This document shows, piece by piece, positions 1 to 6,448 of a stretch of 7,052 nucleotides of DNA. The translations under genes and the position numbers were made by a program. Source of the DNA: Vulcanimicrobiota bacterium (GTDB lineage: Bacteria > Vulcanimicrobiota > Vulcanimicrobiia > Vulcanimicrobiales > Vulcanimicrobiaceae); assembly GCA_030043675.1 (NCBI GenBank), contig JASHXG010000002.1, forward strand, positions 1-7,052. The letters run 5' to 3'. Position 1 is the stretch's first letter, and every line of letters begins with the position of its first letter. Under the pieces are notes generated by a model. It saw nothing but the letters and a program-made list of their open reading frames with translations. It made no database searches and was not told the origin of the DNA.

Positions 1-816
1 GCCGTAAAAGATCAGCCGGCAGGCGTTCCAGCGCCGCCCTTCTGGGGCGTTCGCAGTATCGACCGGATGGATCTGCGCGAGCTGTGGCCGTGCTTCGATC
101 TGCGTAGTCTCTACCGTCTCTCCTGGGGAGCCGCCAACAGCAAGGGTGAGGCCTTCGAGCGTCTGCGGCGAGACGACTTCGATCCGCGCCTAGCACGCTA
201 CCAAGCCGAGGCGATGCGCAACGGTTTGTTGCAGCCGCGCGCGGTTTACGGCTACTTCCCCGCCGCCGGTCTCGAGAACGACGTCATCATCTACGATCCG
301 CTCGACCCGCAGCGCGAGATCGCGCGCATGACGTTTCCGCGCCAAATCGGCGGCGAGCATCTCTCTCTGGCCGATTACTTGCGCGAGCCGGCCGGCGGGG
401 CAGCCAGCGACCTCGTTGCCTTGCAAATCGTCACCATCGGCGTCAATGCGTCCCGGCGAACGGAGGCGCTGCAAGCCGGCGGCGACTACAGCGAATCCTA
501 TTTCCTCCACGGATTCTCGGTGCAGTCGGCCGAGGCGCTGGCCGAATATATGCACCGTCGCATCCGGCGCGAGCTCGGACTGGAGGATGAGCGCGGGAAA
601 CGCTACTCGTGGGGCTACGGCGCCTGTCCCGACCTCGAGCAGCACAAAATCGTCTTTCGTCTGCTCGACGCGACCGCGCGGATTGGCGTCACGCTGACCG
701 AAGCATTCCAAATCGTGCCGGAGCAGTCGACGGCGGCGATCGTGATGCACCACCCGCGCGCCGCTTATTTCAACGCCGCCGCCACGCGCGAACTGACGTC
801 TTCGCAGATGACGTGA
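1..816 (+). CDS. metH: Cobalamin-dependent methionine synthase (MetH), C-terminal activation domain, 5' partial
   Basis: The reading frame is open from base 1, so this is the last 271 residues of a larger protein whose catalytic and B12-binding modules lie upstream of the window. MetH moves a methyl group from methyltetrahydrofolate to homocysteine through cobalamin; this C-terminal domain binds S-adenosylmethionine for reductive reactivation of oxidised cobalamin. Visible support, numbered from base 1: a linker PPFWG at residues 12-16 as in the family; the AdoMet-binding signature RYSWGYGACPD at 201-211, matching the RxxxGYxxCPD consensus; then IGVTLTEAF from 228, PEQST at 240-244 and HHP at 250-252, all typical of the non-enteric MetH tail. 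The ATG at 67 is an internal methionine, not the start. The stop TGA (814-816) overlaps the next gene's GTG. Whether the full gene is one polypeptide or split cannot be seen. Family call is very secure. Confidence 0.95.
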   Translation, partial: AVKDQPAGVPAPPFWGVRSIDRMDLRELWPCFDLRSLYRLSWGAANSKGEAFERLRRDDFDPRLARYQAEAMRNGLLQPRAVYGYFPAAGLENDVIIYDPLDPQREIARMTFPRQIGGEHLSLADYLREPAGGAASDLVALQIVTIGVNASRRTEALQAGGDYSESYFLHGFSVQSAEALAEYMHRRIRRELGLEDERGKRYSWGYGACPDLEQHKIVFRLLDATARIGVTLTEAFQIVPEQSTAAIVMHHPRAAYFNAAATRELTSSQMT

Positions 817-2006
817 TCGCCGCGCTCGTCGCCGTCGTCTTCACGCACCTTTGGACGCACGTCGAACGCGGATGGATGCTCGGCATACCGACCGTAGCGA
901 ATGGAGTCGTCTATACGGGAACGACGGACGGGGACGTCGTTGCGCTCGATGCCGCCGACGGGCACACGCTGTGGCGCGCGTCGTTGGGCGCGAATTCCGA
1001 CGAGACGTACGGGAATTTTCGCGGCGTCGTATCGTCGGTTGCCGTTTCCGGCGGCGTGGCGTACGCCGTCAGCGGAAGCTGCGTCGCCGCGGCCTTCGAC
1101 GCTCGTCGCGGAACGCTGCTATGGAGACGCCGGGTCTGCGCGAACTCGCGCAACGACGACACCTACGCATCGCCGGTCCTCGCCGACGGCCTCGTCCTCT
1201 TGGGGTTCGACATGATTGCCGACCGGCCGACCGACACCGGCCGCGAAATTGCGCTCGATTCCGCAACCGGCATGCCGGTGTGGTCGTTTACGCCGGTTCG
1301 CTACCACGGCAGCGGCGGGGGCATCTCGACGACGCCTGCCGTCGACGCGCATCTCGACCTCGCCATCGTCGGCACCGGGAATCCCACGCCGATGAGCTCG
1401 CCGCCCGCCGGTCCCGACGCATACACCGATTCGGTGATCGCGATCGAACCGCGAACCGGACGATGGCGCTGGGTGACCGGTCCGCTGATCGCGCATGACG
1501 CCAACGACTTCGACATTTTCGCCTCGCCGCGTCTCTTCACGCTTGACCTCGCCGGGCGCATGACGCCCACGGTCGGCGTGATCCTCAAAGACGCGCGCTA
1601 CGTCATGCTCGACGAGCGCACCGGCCGCATTCTTTGGCAGCGGCAGATTGAGCCTGCGATGAGCTGGATTCAATCGATTGGAACGCCGACCGCGGCCGGC
1701 GACGCGATCGTCGTGCCGCTCTACCACGATCCGGCTCACGGCGAGCTCGTTGCTCTGCGCGCCGCCGATGGCGCGCTGATTTGGCGCACCCAGACGGCCG
1801 GAATCTACGAAGCCCCGGTCGTTTGGCGCGCGACGATTCTGGCCGCGGACGCGCGGGGCGCGGTCGACGCCTTCGACTTGCGAACCGGCGCCCGCAGCGC
1901 TCGACTGCCGGTCGCCTCCGAACTGTACGGGCATGGGCTTGCTCTAGCCGGCGACACCCTGCTGATTGCAGGGCGCGGCCGCCTGTGGGCGTATCGATTG
2001 CAGTAA
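813..2006 (+). CDS. PQQ-binding-like (quinoprotein-type) beta-propeller protein
   Basis: This 397-residue protein is built from PQQ/WD40-like propeller blades (PQQ_2 type). The blade-ending pattern A-x-D-x-x-x-G-x-x-x-W appears at about residues 44-54, 94-104, 147-157, 210-220, 265-275 and 314-324, with a degenerate copy near 353-363. The stretch at about 227-275, DANDFDIFASP followed by a TVGVILKDARY segment, resembles PQQ-dependent alcohol or polyvinyl-alcohol dehydrogenases. I see no heme c motif (CxxCH) and no vicinal cysteine pair; the cysteines C90 and C109 sit in neighbouring strands. The start is GTG at 813, giving a GTGA overlap with the metH stop; the frame runs open further upstream but there it only shadows metH. 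ATG at 876 is an alternative that would cut into the first blade. The N-terminus has only a short hydrophobic stretch (residues 2-10) without a basic n-region, so export is uncertain. It may be an enzyme or a structural/scaffold propeller; substrate unknown. Confidence 0.85.
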   Translation: MIAALVAVVFTHLWTHVERGWMLGIPTVANGVVYTGTTDGDVVALDAADGHTLWRASLGANSDETYGNFRGVVSSVAVSGGVAYAVSGSCVAAAFDARRGTLLWRRRVCANSRNDDTYASPVLADGLVLLGFDMIADRPTDTGREIALDSATGMPVWSFTPVRYHGSGGGISTTPAVDAHLDLAIVGTGNPTPMSSPPAGPDAYTDSVIAIEPRTGRWRWVTGPLIAHDANDFDIFASPRLFTLDLAGRMTPTVGVILKDARYVMLDERTGRILWQRQIEPAMSWIQSIGTPTAAGDAIVVPLYHDPAHGELVALRAADGALIWRTQTAGIYEAPVVWRATILAADARGAVDAFDLRTGARSARLPVASELYGHGLALAGDTLLIAGRGRLWAYRLQ

Positions 2007-2911
2007 TGAGTCTCCGGACGATTATCTACATCGGTCTGGCAGTCGTAGCGCTCGTGCAAATCGTCGCGCTGCTGCGCGCGCTGCCGCGACAGCGTATCAC
2101 GCTGCCGGGCCCAGTTAATGCCGCGATCGCCGTCGGGATCGGCTTCGTTACGAATTTCTTCGATACGCTGGGCATCGGTTCGTTCGCGACGACCACGTCG
2201 CTCTATAAATTCCTACGCTTTGTGCCGGATGAGCGCATTCCGGGCACGCTTAACGTCGGCCACACGCTTCCGACGATCCTCGAGGCCGCGATCTTCATCG
2301 TAATCGTTGCGGTCGAGCCTCCGACCTTGATTCTGCTGATTTTGGCGTCGGTCGTCGGCGCGTGGCTCGGCGCCGGGTTCGTCGCGCGCTTGCCGCGTCG
2401 CGGCGTCCAAATCGGAATGGGCACCGCGCTCGCCGTCGCGGCAGTCTTGTTCATCATGATGAACCTCAAGGGAAACCAATTCGGGCTGACCGGAACCGCC
2501 CTGGGTCTCTCCGGCGTACGCCTGTGGATCGGCGTCGCAGTGAGCCTGTGCTTGGGGGCGCTGATGACGATCGGGATCGGCTTGTATGCGCCGTGCATGA
2601 TCATGGTGAGCCTGCTGGGAATGAACCCCATCGCGGCCTTTCCGATCATGATGGGATCGTGCGCATTCCTCATGCCGGTGGCTAGCCTGCGCTTCATTCG
2701 CTTCAACGCGTTCGCGATGCTGCCGGCGCTCGGCCTTACGCTTGGCGGAATCCCCGGCGTATGGATTGCCGCTCACATGGTATACCACTTGCCGATCGCG
2801 GCCGTGCGGTGGCTGGTGGTCGTCGTCGTCATCTACGCCGCCGTTGTCATGCTTCGCTCGGCGGCCAGGGAACCGGCGGAGAAAATCGCGGGCGATTATG
2901 CGGCGACTTAA
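2006..2911 (+). CDS. TauE/SafE-family (sulfite exporter-like) membrane permease
   Basis: This is a 301-residue, very hydrophobic inner-membrane protein. Hydrophobic segments appear at about residues 5-23, 38-63, 88-104, 106-126, 136-152, 172-193, 195-228 (possibly two), 236-255 and 268-284. The family's two-fold repeat can be made out: the loop around 46-94 (GIGFVTNFFDTLGIGSFATT, then PGTLNVGH) corresponds to 185-230 (ALMTIGIGLYAPCMIMVSLL, then MMGSCAF). TauE/SafE proteins are thought to move small anions or sulfur-containing organic molecules such as sulfite or sulfoacetate, but substrates vary widely and cannot be read here. ATG at 2006 shares one base with the upstream TAA (TAATG), and no good ribosome site precedes it, which suggests re-initiation. 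The frame is open well upstream of 2006, but that part overlaps the propeller gene and is arginine-rich shadow. Downstream it overlaps the lipoprotein gene by 14 bases. Family call is good; substrate unknown. Confidence 0.85.
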   Translation: MSLRTIIYIGLAVVALVQIVALLRALPRQRITLPGPVNAAIAVGIGFVTNFFDTLGIGSFATTTSLYKFLRFVPDERIPGTLNVGHTLPTILEAAIFIVIVAVEPPTLILLILASVVGAWLGAGFVARLPRRGVQIGMGTALAVAAVLFIMMNLKGNQFGLTGTALGLSGVRLWIGVAVSLCLGALMTIGIGLYAPCMIMVSLLGMNPIAAFPIMMGSCAFLMPVASLRFIRFNAFAMLPALGLTLGGIPGVWIAAHMVYHLPIAAVRWLVVVVVIYAAVVMLRSAAREPAEKIAGDYAAT

Positions 2912-3896
2912 GGAGAGGTTCCTCAGCCTGGCGGGCGTCGCGATGCTAGTCGGGTGCGCCAGCGGTTCGCAACCGAATCTTGCGCCCGCAGGTCCGCTGG
3001 CCCGGCTTCTCGGCCCGTATGCAGCGAACGCCGTGCGAGACGATCGCGGTCACTCCTGGTTCGCACACGCCGCCGTCTCGGAGAACCTCCTTTACGTCTC
3101 CGATCCGCAAGGGCGGCGGGTGATCATCTATTCGTTTCCCTATGCAAAGGTCGTCGGGGTGCTTCGAGGATTGGATTCGCCGGCAGGCGAGTGCGTCGAC
3201 AAGGCCCAGAACGTATGGATTACCGATACTTATTCCTCAGAGCTGGTCGAATATGCGCACGCCGGCACGAAGCCCATCGCGAAGCTAGCCGATACAAACC
3301 AATATCCGATCGATTGCTCGATCGACACGCTCACCGGGAATCTGGCTGTCGCCAACACGGAAGATTCCAGCGAGGGCCAAGGCAGCATCGCGATTTACAC
3401 CGGCGCGAGGGGCCCTCCCAAGATGTACTCTTTTCCCAAACTCTACTATCCGTTTTTCTTGGGCTACGACGATGCGAGTAATCTCTTCATCGATGGTGAG
3501 GGACACGATGGCGGATTTGTGTTCGGCGAACTGCCCGCGGGCAGTGGCAAGTTCACGAAAATCCCGCTCCACAAAGCGTTCGAACTCGCGGGTGGCGTCC
3601 TTTGGGACGGCACCTACGTAACGGTCGGCGACGAAGCGGCGGGGGTCGTCTATCAAACGACGGGTGCCGGCGGCCAGATCGTCGGTACGACCCAGCTCGC
3701 AGGCGCACAAAACGTCGCTCAGTTTTGGATTGCGAAGCTCGGCGGCGGGTCGCAGACGAAGCAAATTTCCAAGCTCGTCGGTCCAAACCTCAACGGCGCG
3801 AGCGTCATGTTTTGGAAGTATCCGTCCGGCGGGAATGCGACCAAGACGGTGGACGGCCTGGAGGCGCCTTTCGGCACGGCCATCAGCAAGCGCTAG
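2898..3896 (+). CDS. Lipoprotein with NHL/SMP-30-like beta-propeller
   Basis: This 332-residue protein begins with a clear lipoprotein signal: basic n-region MRRLKER, hydrophobic core, and lipobox LVGC with the lipidated cysteine at residue 20. A Ser/Pro/Gly-rich linker follows. The rest is a series of propeller-like strands: NLLYVSDPQGRRVIIYSFP at about 63-81, PAGECVDKAQNVWITDTYSS near 95-114 followed by ELVEYAHAG, GNLAVANTED near 147-156, a weaker unit near 195-211, GGVLWDGTYVTVGDEAAGVV at 232-251, and a closing strand LEAPFGTAIS at 321-330. This is the pattern of NHL or SMP-30/gluconolactonase-like propellers, with no recognisable catalytic set, so a binding or scaffold role is as likely as an enzyme. 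The ATG at 2898 lies inside the permease gene and is preferred because it alone supplies the signal peptide; ATG at 2943 would remove it. It closes the four-gene run and ends 7 bases from the convergent nagA stop. Confidence 0.8.
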   Translation: MRRLKERFLSLAGVAMLVGCASGSQPNLAPAGPLARLLGPYAANAVRDDRGHSWFAHAAVSENLLYVSDPQGRRVIIYSFPYAKVVGVLRGLDSPAGECVDKAQNVWITDTYSSELVEYAHAGTKPIAKLADTNQYPIDCSIDTLTGNLAVANTEDSSEGQGSIAIYTGARGPPKMYSFPKLYYPFFLGYDDASNLFIDGEGHDGGFVFGELPAGSGKFTKIPLHKAFELAGGVLWDGTYVTVGDEAAGVVYQTTGAGGQIVGTTQLAGAQNVAQFWIAKLGGGSQTKQISKLVGPNLNGASVMFWKYPSGGNATKTVDGLEAPFGTAISKR

Positions 3897-3905
3897 CAAA
3901 GCGCT
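3889..3905. terminator. Hairpin at the convergent gene ends, possible weak bidirectional terminator
   Basis: AGCGCT at 3889-3894 pairs with AGCGCT at 3900-3905 around the five-base loop AGCAA. A second four-pair stem (CAGC at 3884-3887 with GCTG at 3908-3911) can extend it past a small internal loop. The hairpin covers both stop codons of the convergent lipoprotein and nagA genes, and the gap between the genes is only 3897-3903. There is no T-run on either side, so it is not a standard intrinsic terminator; it could be a weak bidirectional stop, an mRNA 3'-end stabiliser, or chance. Confidence 0.3.
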
Positions 3906-5049
3906 AAGCTGGGACTTCGATGCGATTGTAGACGAAGCCGCCACCGACCATCGTGGCAATGATGTGGTAATCCTTATCCCAGAACGAGAGGTCGGCGCGC
4001 ATGCCGCGGGCGATGCGCCCCATCTCGCCGTCGTGATGAATCAGCCGCGCCGGCGCATGCGTTGCCGCGACGATCGTCTGCGCGAACGGAATCTGCGCGT
4101 AGGACATGTAGTTCCGAATCGCTTCGTCCATGCGCAGCGCGCTGCCGGCGATCGTACCGTCTTCGGCGCGCATAACGCCGCCCTCGATATGGTAGCTCGG
4201 ATCCGGGGCCGGCATATTATCCGTCGCCAGAACGACTCGATCCCCGAGCGTGCGATGAAGGATGTCGATCATGACCGGCGAGACGTGAAAGCCATCGCAT
4301 ATGACCTGCACCAGCGTCCGGCGATCCTGGATGAAGGCGGCCAAGATCGATGGATCGCGGTGGTCGAGCGGCGGCATTCCATTGAACGCATGGGTCAGGG
4401 AGCGAAAGCCCAAGCCGATTGCCAACATCCCTTCGCTGTAATGCGCGCTTGTATGTCCGGCCGAGCAGACGACGCCGTTTTCGAGAAAAACGCGCAATGC
4501 GTCGCTGGCGCCGTCCAGCTCGGGCGCCATTGTGATCCATAGGCAGCCGCCCTTGCAGGCGTCGACCATCTCCTGCGCGTGCGCGGCGCTGGGATTCATC
4601 AGCCACTCGTGGCGATGAATTCGACGAAACTTGGGATTGAGAAACGGTCCCTCGAAGTGGACGCCGAGACAGCGCGCGCCTTGAGGGGCGTCTTCTTCGA
4701 GCTGATTGGCGGCTTCGACGATCTCGGATGCCGCGTGCAGCATCGACTCCCACGGTGCCGTCATCACGCTCGCAACGAAGCCGGTAGCGCCCATCTCGGC
4801 GTAGGTTGCGGCTGCGACGCTCACCGCGTTACCCTGATCGCGATTGAAGAGAAATTCGCCGGCTCCGTTGGTATGTACGTCGATCAAGCCTGGAGCGATG
4901 CTGCTTCCGCTCGGCAGTGGATAGTCCGACGCTCCATCGGCGGCAAGGACCGCCGCAATGCGCCCGTTCTCGACTGCTAAGCGCCCGAACGTCGACGTTC
5001 CGTCGCCGACAGCGATGAAGGCGGGCCCGATTGTCAGCCGGGTGGACAT
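3904..5049 (-). CDS. nagA: N-acetylglucosamine-6-phosphate deacetylase
   Basis: NagA removes acetate from GlcNAc-6-phosphate in the cytoplasm, giving glucosamine-6-phosphate for glycolysis or for new peptidoglycan. At 381 residues it has the normal family length. Amidohydrolase-fold signatures occur in order: PGLIDVHTNGAG at 53-64, HFEGPFLNP at 131-139 with metal ligand E133, MAPE at 174-177, SAGHTSAHY at 196-204 with H199, THAFNGMPPL at 219-228 with H220, the phosphate-contacting R231, CDGFH at 251-255 with H255, and LATDNMPA at 274-281 with catalytic D277. The C-terminal GRIARGMRADLSFWD (344-358) is the usual closing beta-sandwich segment. The first motif is H-x-N rather than H-x-H, as discussed for single-metal NagA enzymes such as the E. 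coli one. The ATG at 5049 lies 16 bases inside the end of the upstream phosphohexomutase gene, without a strong ribosome site, so coupled translation is likely. Confidence 0.95.
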   Translation of the reverse strand: MSTRLTIGPAFIAVGDGTSTFGRLAVENGRIAAVLAADGASDYPLPSGSSIAPGLIDVHTNGAGEFLFNRDQGNAVSVAAATYAEMGATGFVASVMTAPWESMLHAASEIVEAANQLEEDAPQGARCLGVHFEGPFLNPKFRRIHRHEWLMNPSAAHAQEMVDACKGGCLWITMAPELDGASDALRVFLENGVVCSAGHTSAHYSEGMLAIGLGFRSLTHAFNGMPPLDHRDPSILAAFIQDRRTLVQVICDGFHVSPVMIDILHRTLGDRVVLATDNMPAPDPSYHIEGGVMRAEDGTIAGSALRMDEAIRNYMSYAQIPFAQTIVAATHAPARLIHHDGEMGRIARGMRADLSFWDKDYHIIATMVGGGFVYNRIEVPA

Positions 5050-6410
5050 TCCGTCGTCTCATTCGTGCGGATGAGCGCCAGGACCTCGTCACGATGCTGC
5101 TCCATCAGTTCCTTGGTATCGCCTTCGACGTTCAAACGCAGCAGCGGTTCGGTGTTCGACGGCCGGATGTTCATCCACCACTGAGGATACGAAATCGTCA
5201 GTCCGTCAAGTCGATCGATTTGGGCCTCTCTGTAAAAATCTGCGATCGTTCGTAGCATCCCAGGAGCGTTCGCGACCTCGCTGTTGATCTCGCCCGAGCG
5301 GCAGCGTGTATCGATCGGAGCGATGACCTCACTAACCGGCTTGTCCGCCTCACTGAACAGCTCGAGACATTGCAGCAACGCAATCATGCCGGAATCGGCA
5401 TACCAGTTGTCGCGAAAATAGAAATGGCCGCTGTGCTCGCCGCCGAAGACGACGTCTTTGGCGCGCATCTCGGCCTTGATGATCGAGTGGCCGACCTTCG
5501 AACGAATTGGAACTCCGCCGGCCTTCGCGATCAGCTCGGGGACGCTTGCGCTGCAGATCAAGTTGTAAAGGATCCTTGCGCCGGGATGCGTCTTGAGCGT
5601 GTTGAGCGCCACTAGCGCGGTCACGGTGCTTCCGTCGATCAAATTCGCTTTTTCGTCCACGATGAACATGCGATCCGCATCGCCGTCGAAAGCCGCTCCG
5701 AGATCGCACCGGTGCTTGATCACGTTAGCTTGCAGGTCGACCATGTTCTCGGGCTCGATTGGGCTGGCAGGATGATTCGGGAAGCTGCCGTCGAGCTCAA
5801 AATACAGCGGCACGACTTCGCAAGGCAGGTCCTTGAACACATACGGGACCGTTTCACCTGCCATCCCGTTGCCGGCGTCGATCGCAATCCGAAATGGCTT
5901 GATTTTTCCCCGATCGACAAAGGAGAGGCAGTGCTGGGCGAAGTCTTCGAGAATATTCCGATGCGTGATGGTTCCGTGCGACACCGCCTTGGGGGGCAGA
6001 TCGCCCGCTAGGAGCCGGTCTCGAATTGTTGCCAGGCCGCTATCGAGCGAGATCGCCTGCGCCTGCGAACGCGTGAATTTCATGCCGTTGTATTGGGCCG
6101 GGTTGTGCGAGGCCGTAATCATCACGCCCCCGTCGAACTCGTACTTGCCTACCGCGAAGTAGAGCGCGTCGGTTGAGACCATTCCGATGTCGAGGACGTC
6201 GGCCCCGGCCTCGCAGGCGCCTTGGGCAAATGCCTCGGAGAGCTGTTTCCCCGACGGGCGCATGTCGCGGCCGACTACGATGCGCCGGGCGCCAAGCAGC
6301 GCTGCGAAGCAGCGGCCAATCACGTAGGCGGTGTCGTCGTGCAGTTCGGATGGATAAATACCACGAACGTCGTACGACTTGAAGATGGCCGGCTCGACTT
6401 GCGTCTGCAC
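5034..6410 (-). CDS. manB: Phosphomannomutase/phosphoglucomutase
   Basis: This 458-residue cytoplasmic enzyme interconverts hexose-1- and hexose-6-phosphates, supplying mannose-1-P or glucose-1-P for GDP-mannose, UDP-glucose and surface polysaccharides. It has all four alpha-D-phosphohexomutase signatures: the phosphoserine loop TASHNPAQYNGMK at 99-111 (catalytic S101), the metal loop DGDADR at 242-247, the sugar-specificity loop GGEHSGH at 323-329, and the phosphate-binding loop RPSNTEP at 416-422. SNT in the last loop, rather than the SGT of GlmM, together with EHSGH and the N-terminal FKSYDVRGIYP, favours PMM/PGM over phosphoglucosamine mutase. The length matches AlgC/ManB proteins. The start is GTG at 6410, the only start codon giving the expected short N-terminus; no convincing ribosome site precedes it. 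It leads a two-gene operon with nagA. Which hexose it prefers cannot be told from sequence, so the symbol manB is a family-level label. Confidence 0.93.
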   Translation of the reverse strand: MQTQVEPAIFKSYDVRGIYPSELHDDTAYVIGRCFAALLGARRIVVGRDMRPSGKQLSEAFAQGACEAGADVLDIGMVSTDALYFAVGKYEFDGGVMITASHNPAQYNGMKFTRSQAQAISLDSGLATIRDRLLAGDLPPKAVSHGTITHRNILEDFAQHCLSFVDRGKIKPFRIAIDAGNGMAGETVPYVFKDLPCEVVPLYFELDGSFPNHPASPIEPENMVDLQANVIKHRCDLGAAFDGDADRMFIVDEKANLIDGSTVTALVALNTLKTHPGARILYNLICSASVPELIAKAGGVPIRSKVGHSIIKAEMRAKDVVFGGEHSGHFYFRDNWYADSGMIALLQCLELFSEADKPVSEVIAPIDTRCRSGEINSEVANAPGMLRTIADFYREAQIDRLDGLTISYPQWWMNIRPSNTEPLLRLNVEGDTKELMEQHRDEVLALIRTNETTECPPG

Positions 6411-6448
6411 TATCGACCGTTGTTCGACTGTGGTCTGGTGACGCCTTC
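6411..6448. promoter_or_regulatory. 38-base divergent intergenic region with a probable ribosome site
   Basis: This is all that separates the GTG of the minus-strand phosphohexomutase from the GTG of the plus-strand sensor gene. On the plus strand GGTGA at 6437-6441, a fragment of the extended Shine-Dalgarno sequence, lies 7 bases before the GTG at 6449 and supports that start. I find no convincing -35/-10 pair within the gap for either direction; with so little room, at least one promoter must lie inside the opposing coding sequence. Confidence 0.4.

Noticed and set aside
609..812. Longer N-terminus for the propeller protein starting inside metH
   Set aside because: This part lies under the strongly conserved MetH signature and is arginine-rich shadow sequence; the GTG at 813 gives the usual stop/start overlap.
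1119..1934. 271-codon open frame on the minus strand
   Set aside because: Opposite the propeller gene, rich in Arg/Gly with no recognisable motif; typical shadow frame of GC-rich coding DNA, whereas the plus strand has clear blade repeats.
1781..2005. N-terminal extension of the TauE/SafE permease
   Set aside because: It overlaps the propeller's last blades and is basic, not membrane-like; the hydrophobic protein begins at the ATG at 2006.
3664..4542. 292-codon open frame on the plus strand across the convergent junction
   Set aside because: It runs through the lipoprotein end and antisense to nagA, both well supported; its sequence has no family pattern.
6353..6360. AT-rich GATAAATA as a -10 element for the sensor gene
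   Set aside because: It encodes part of the conserved phosphohexomutase N-terminus and has no -35-like match at the right distance.
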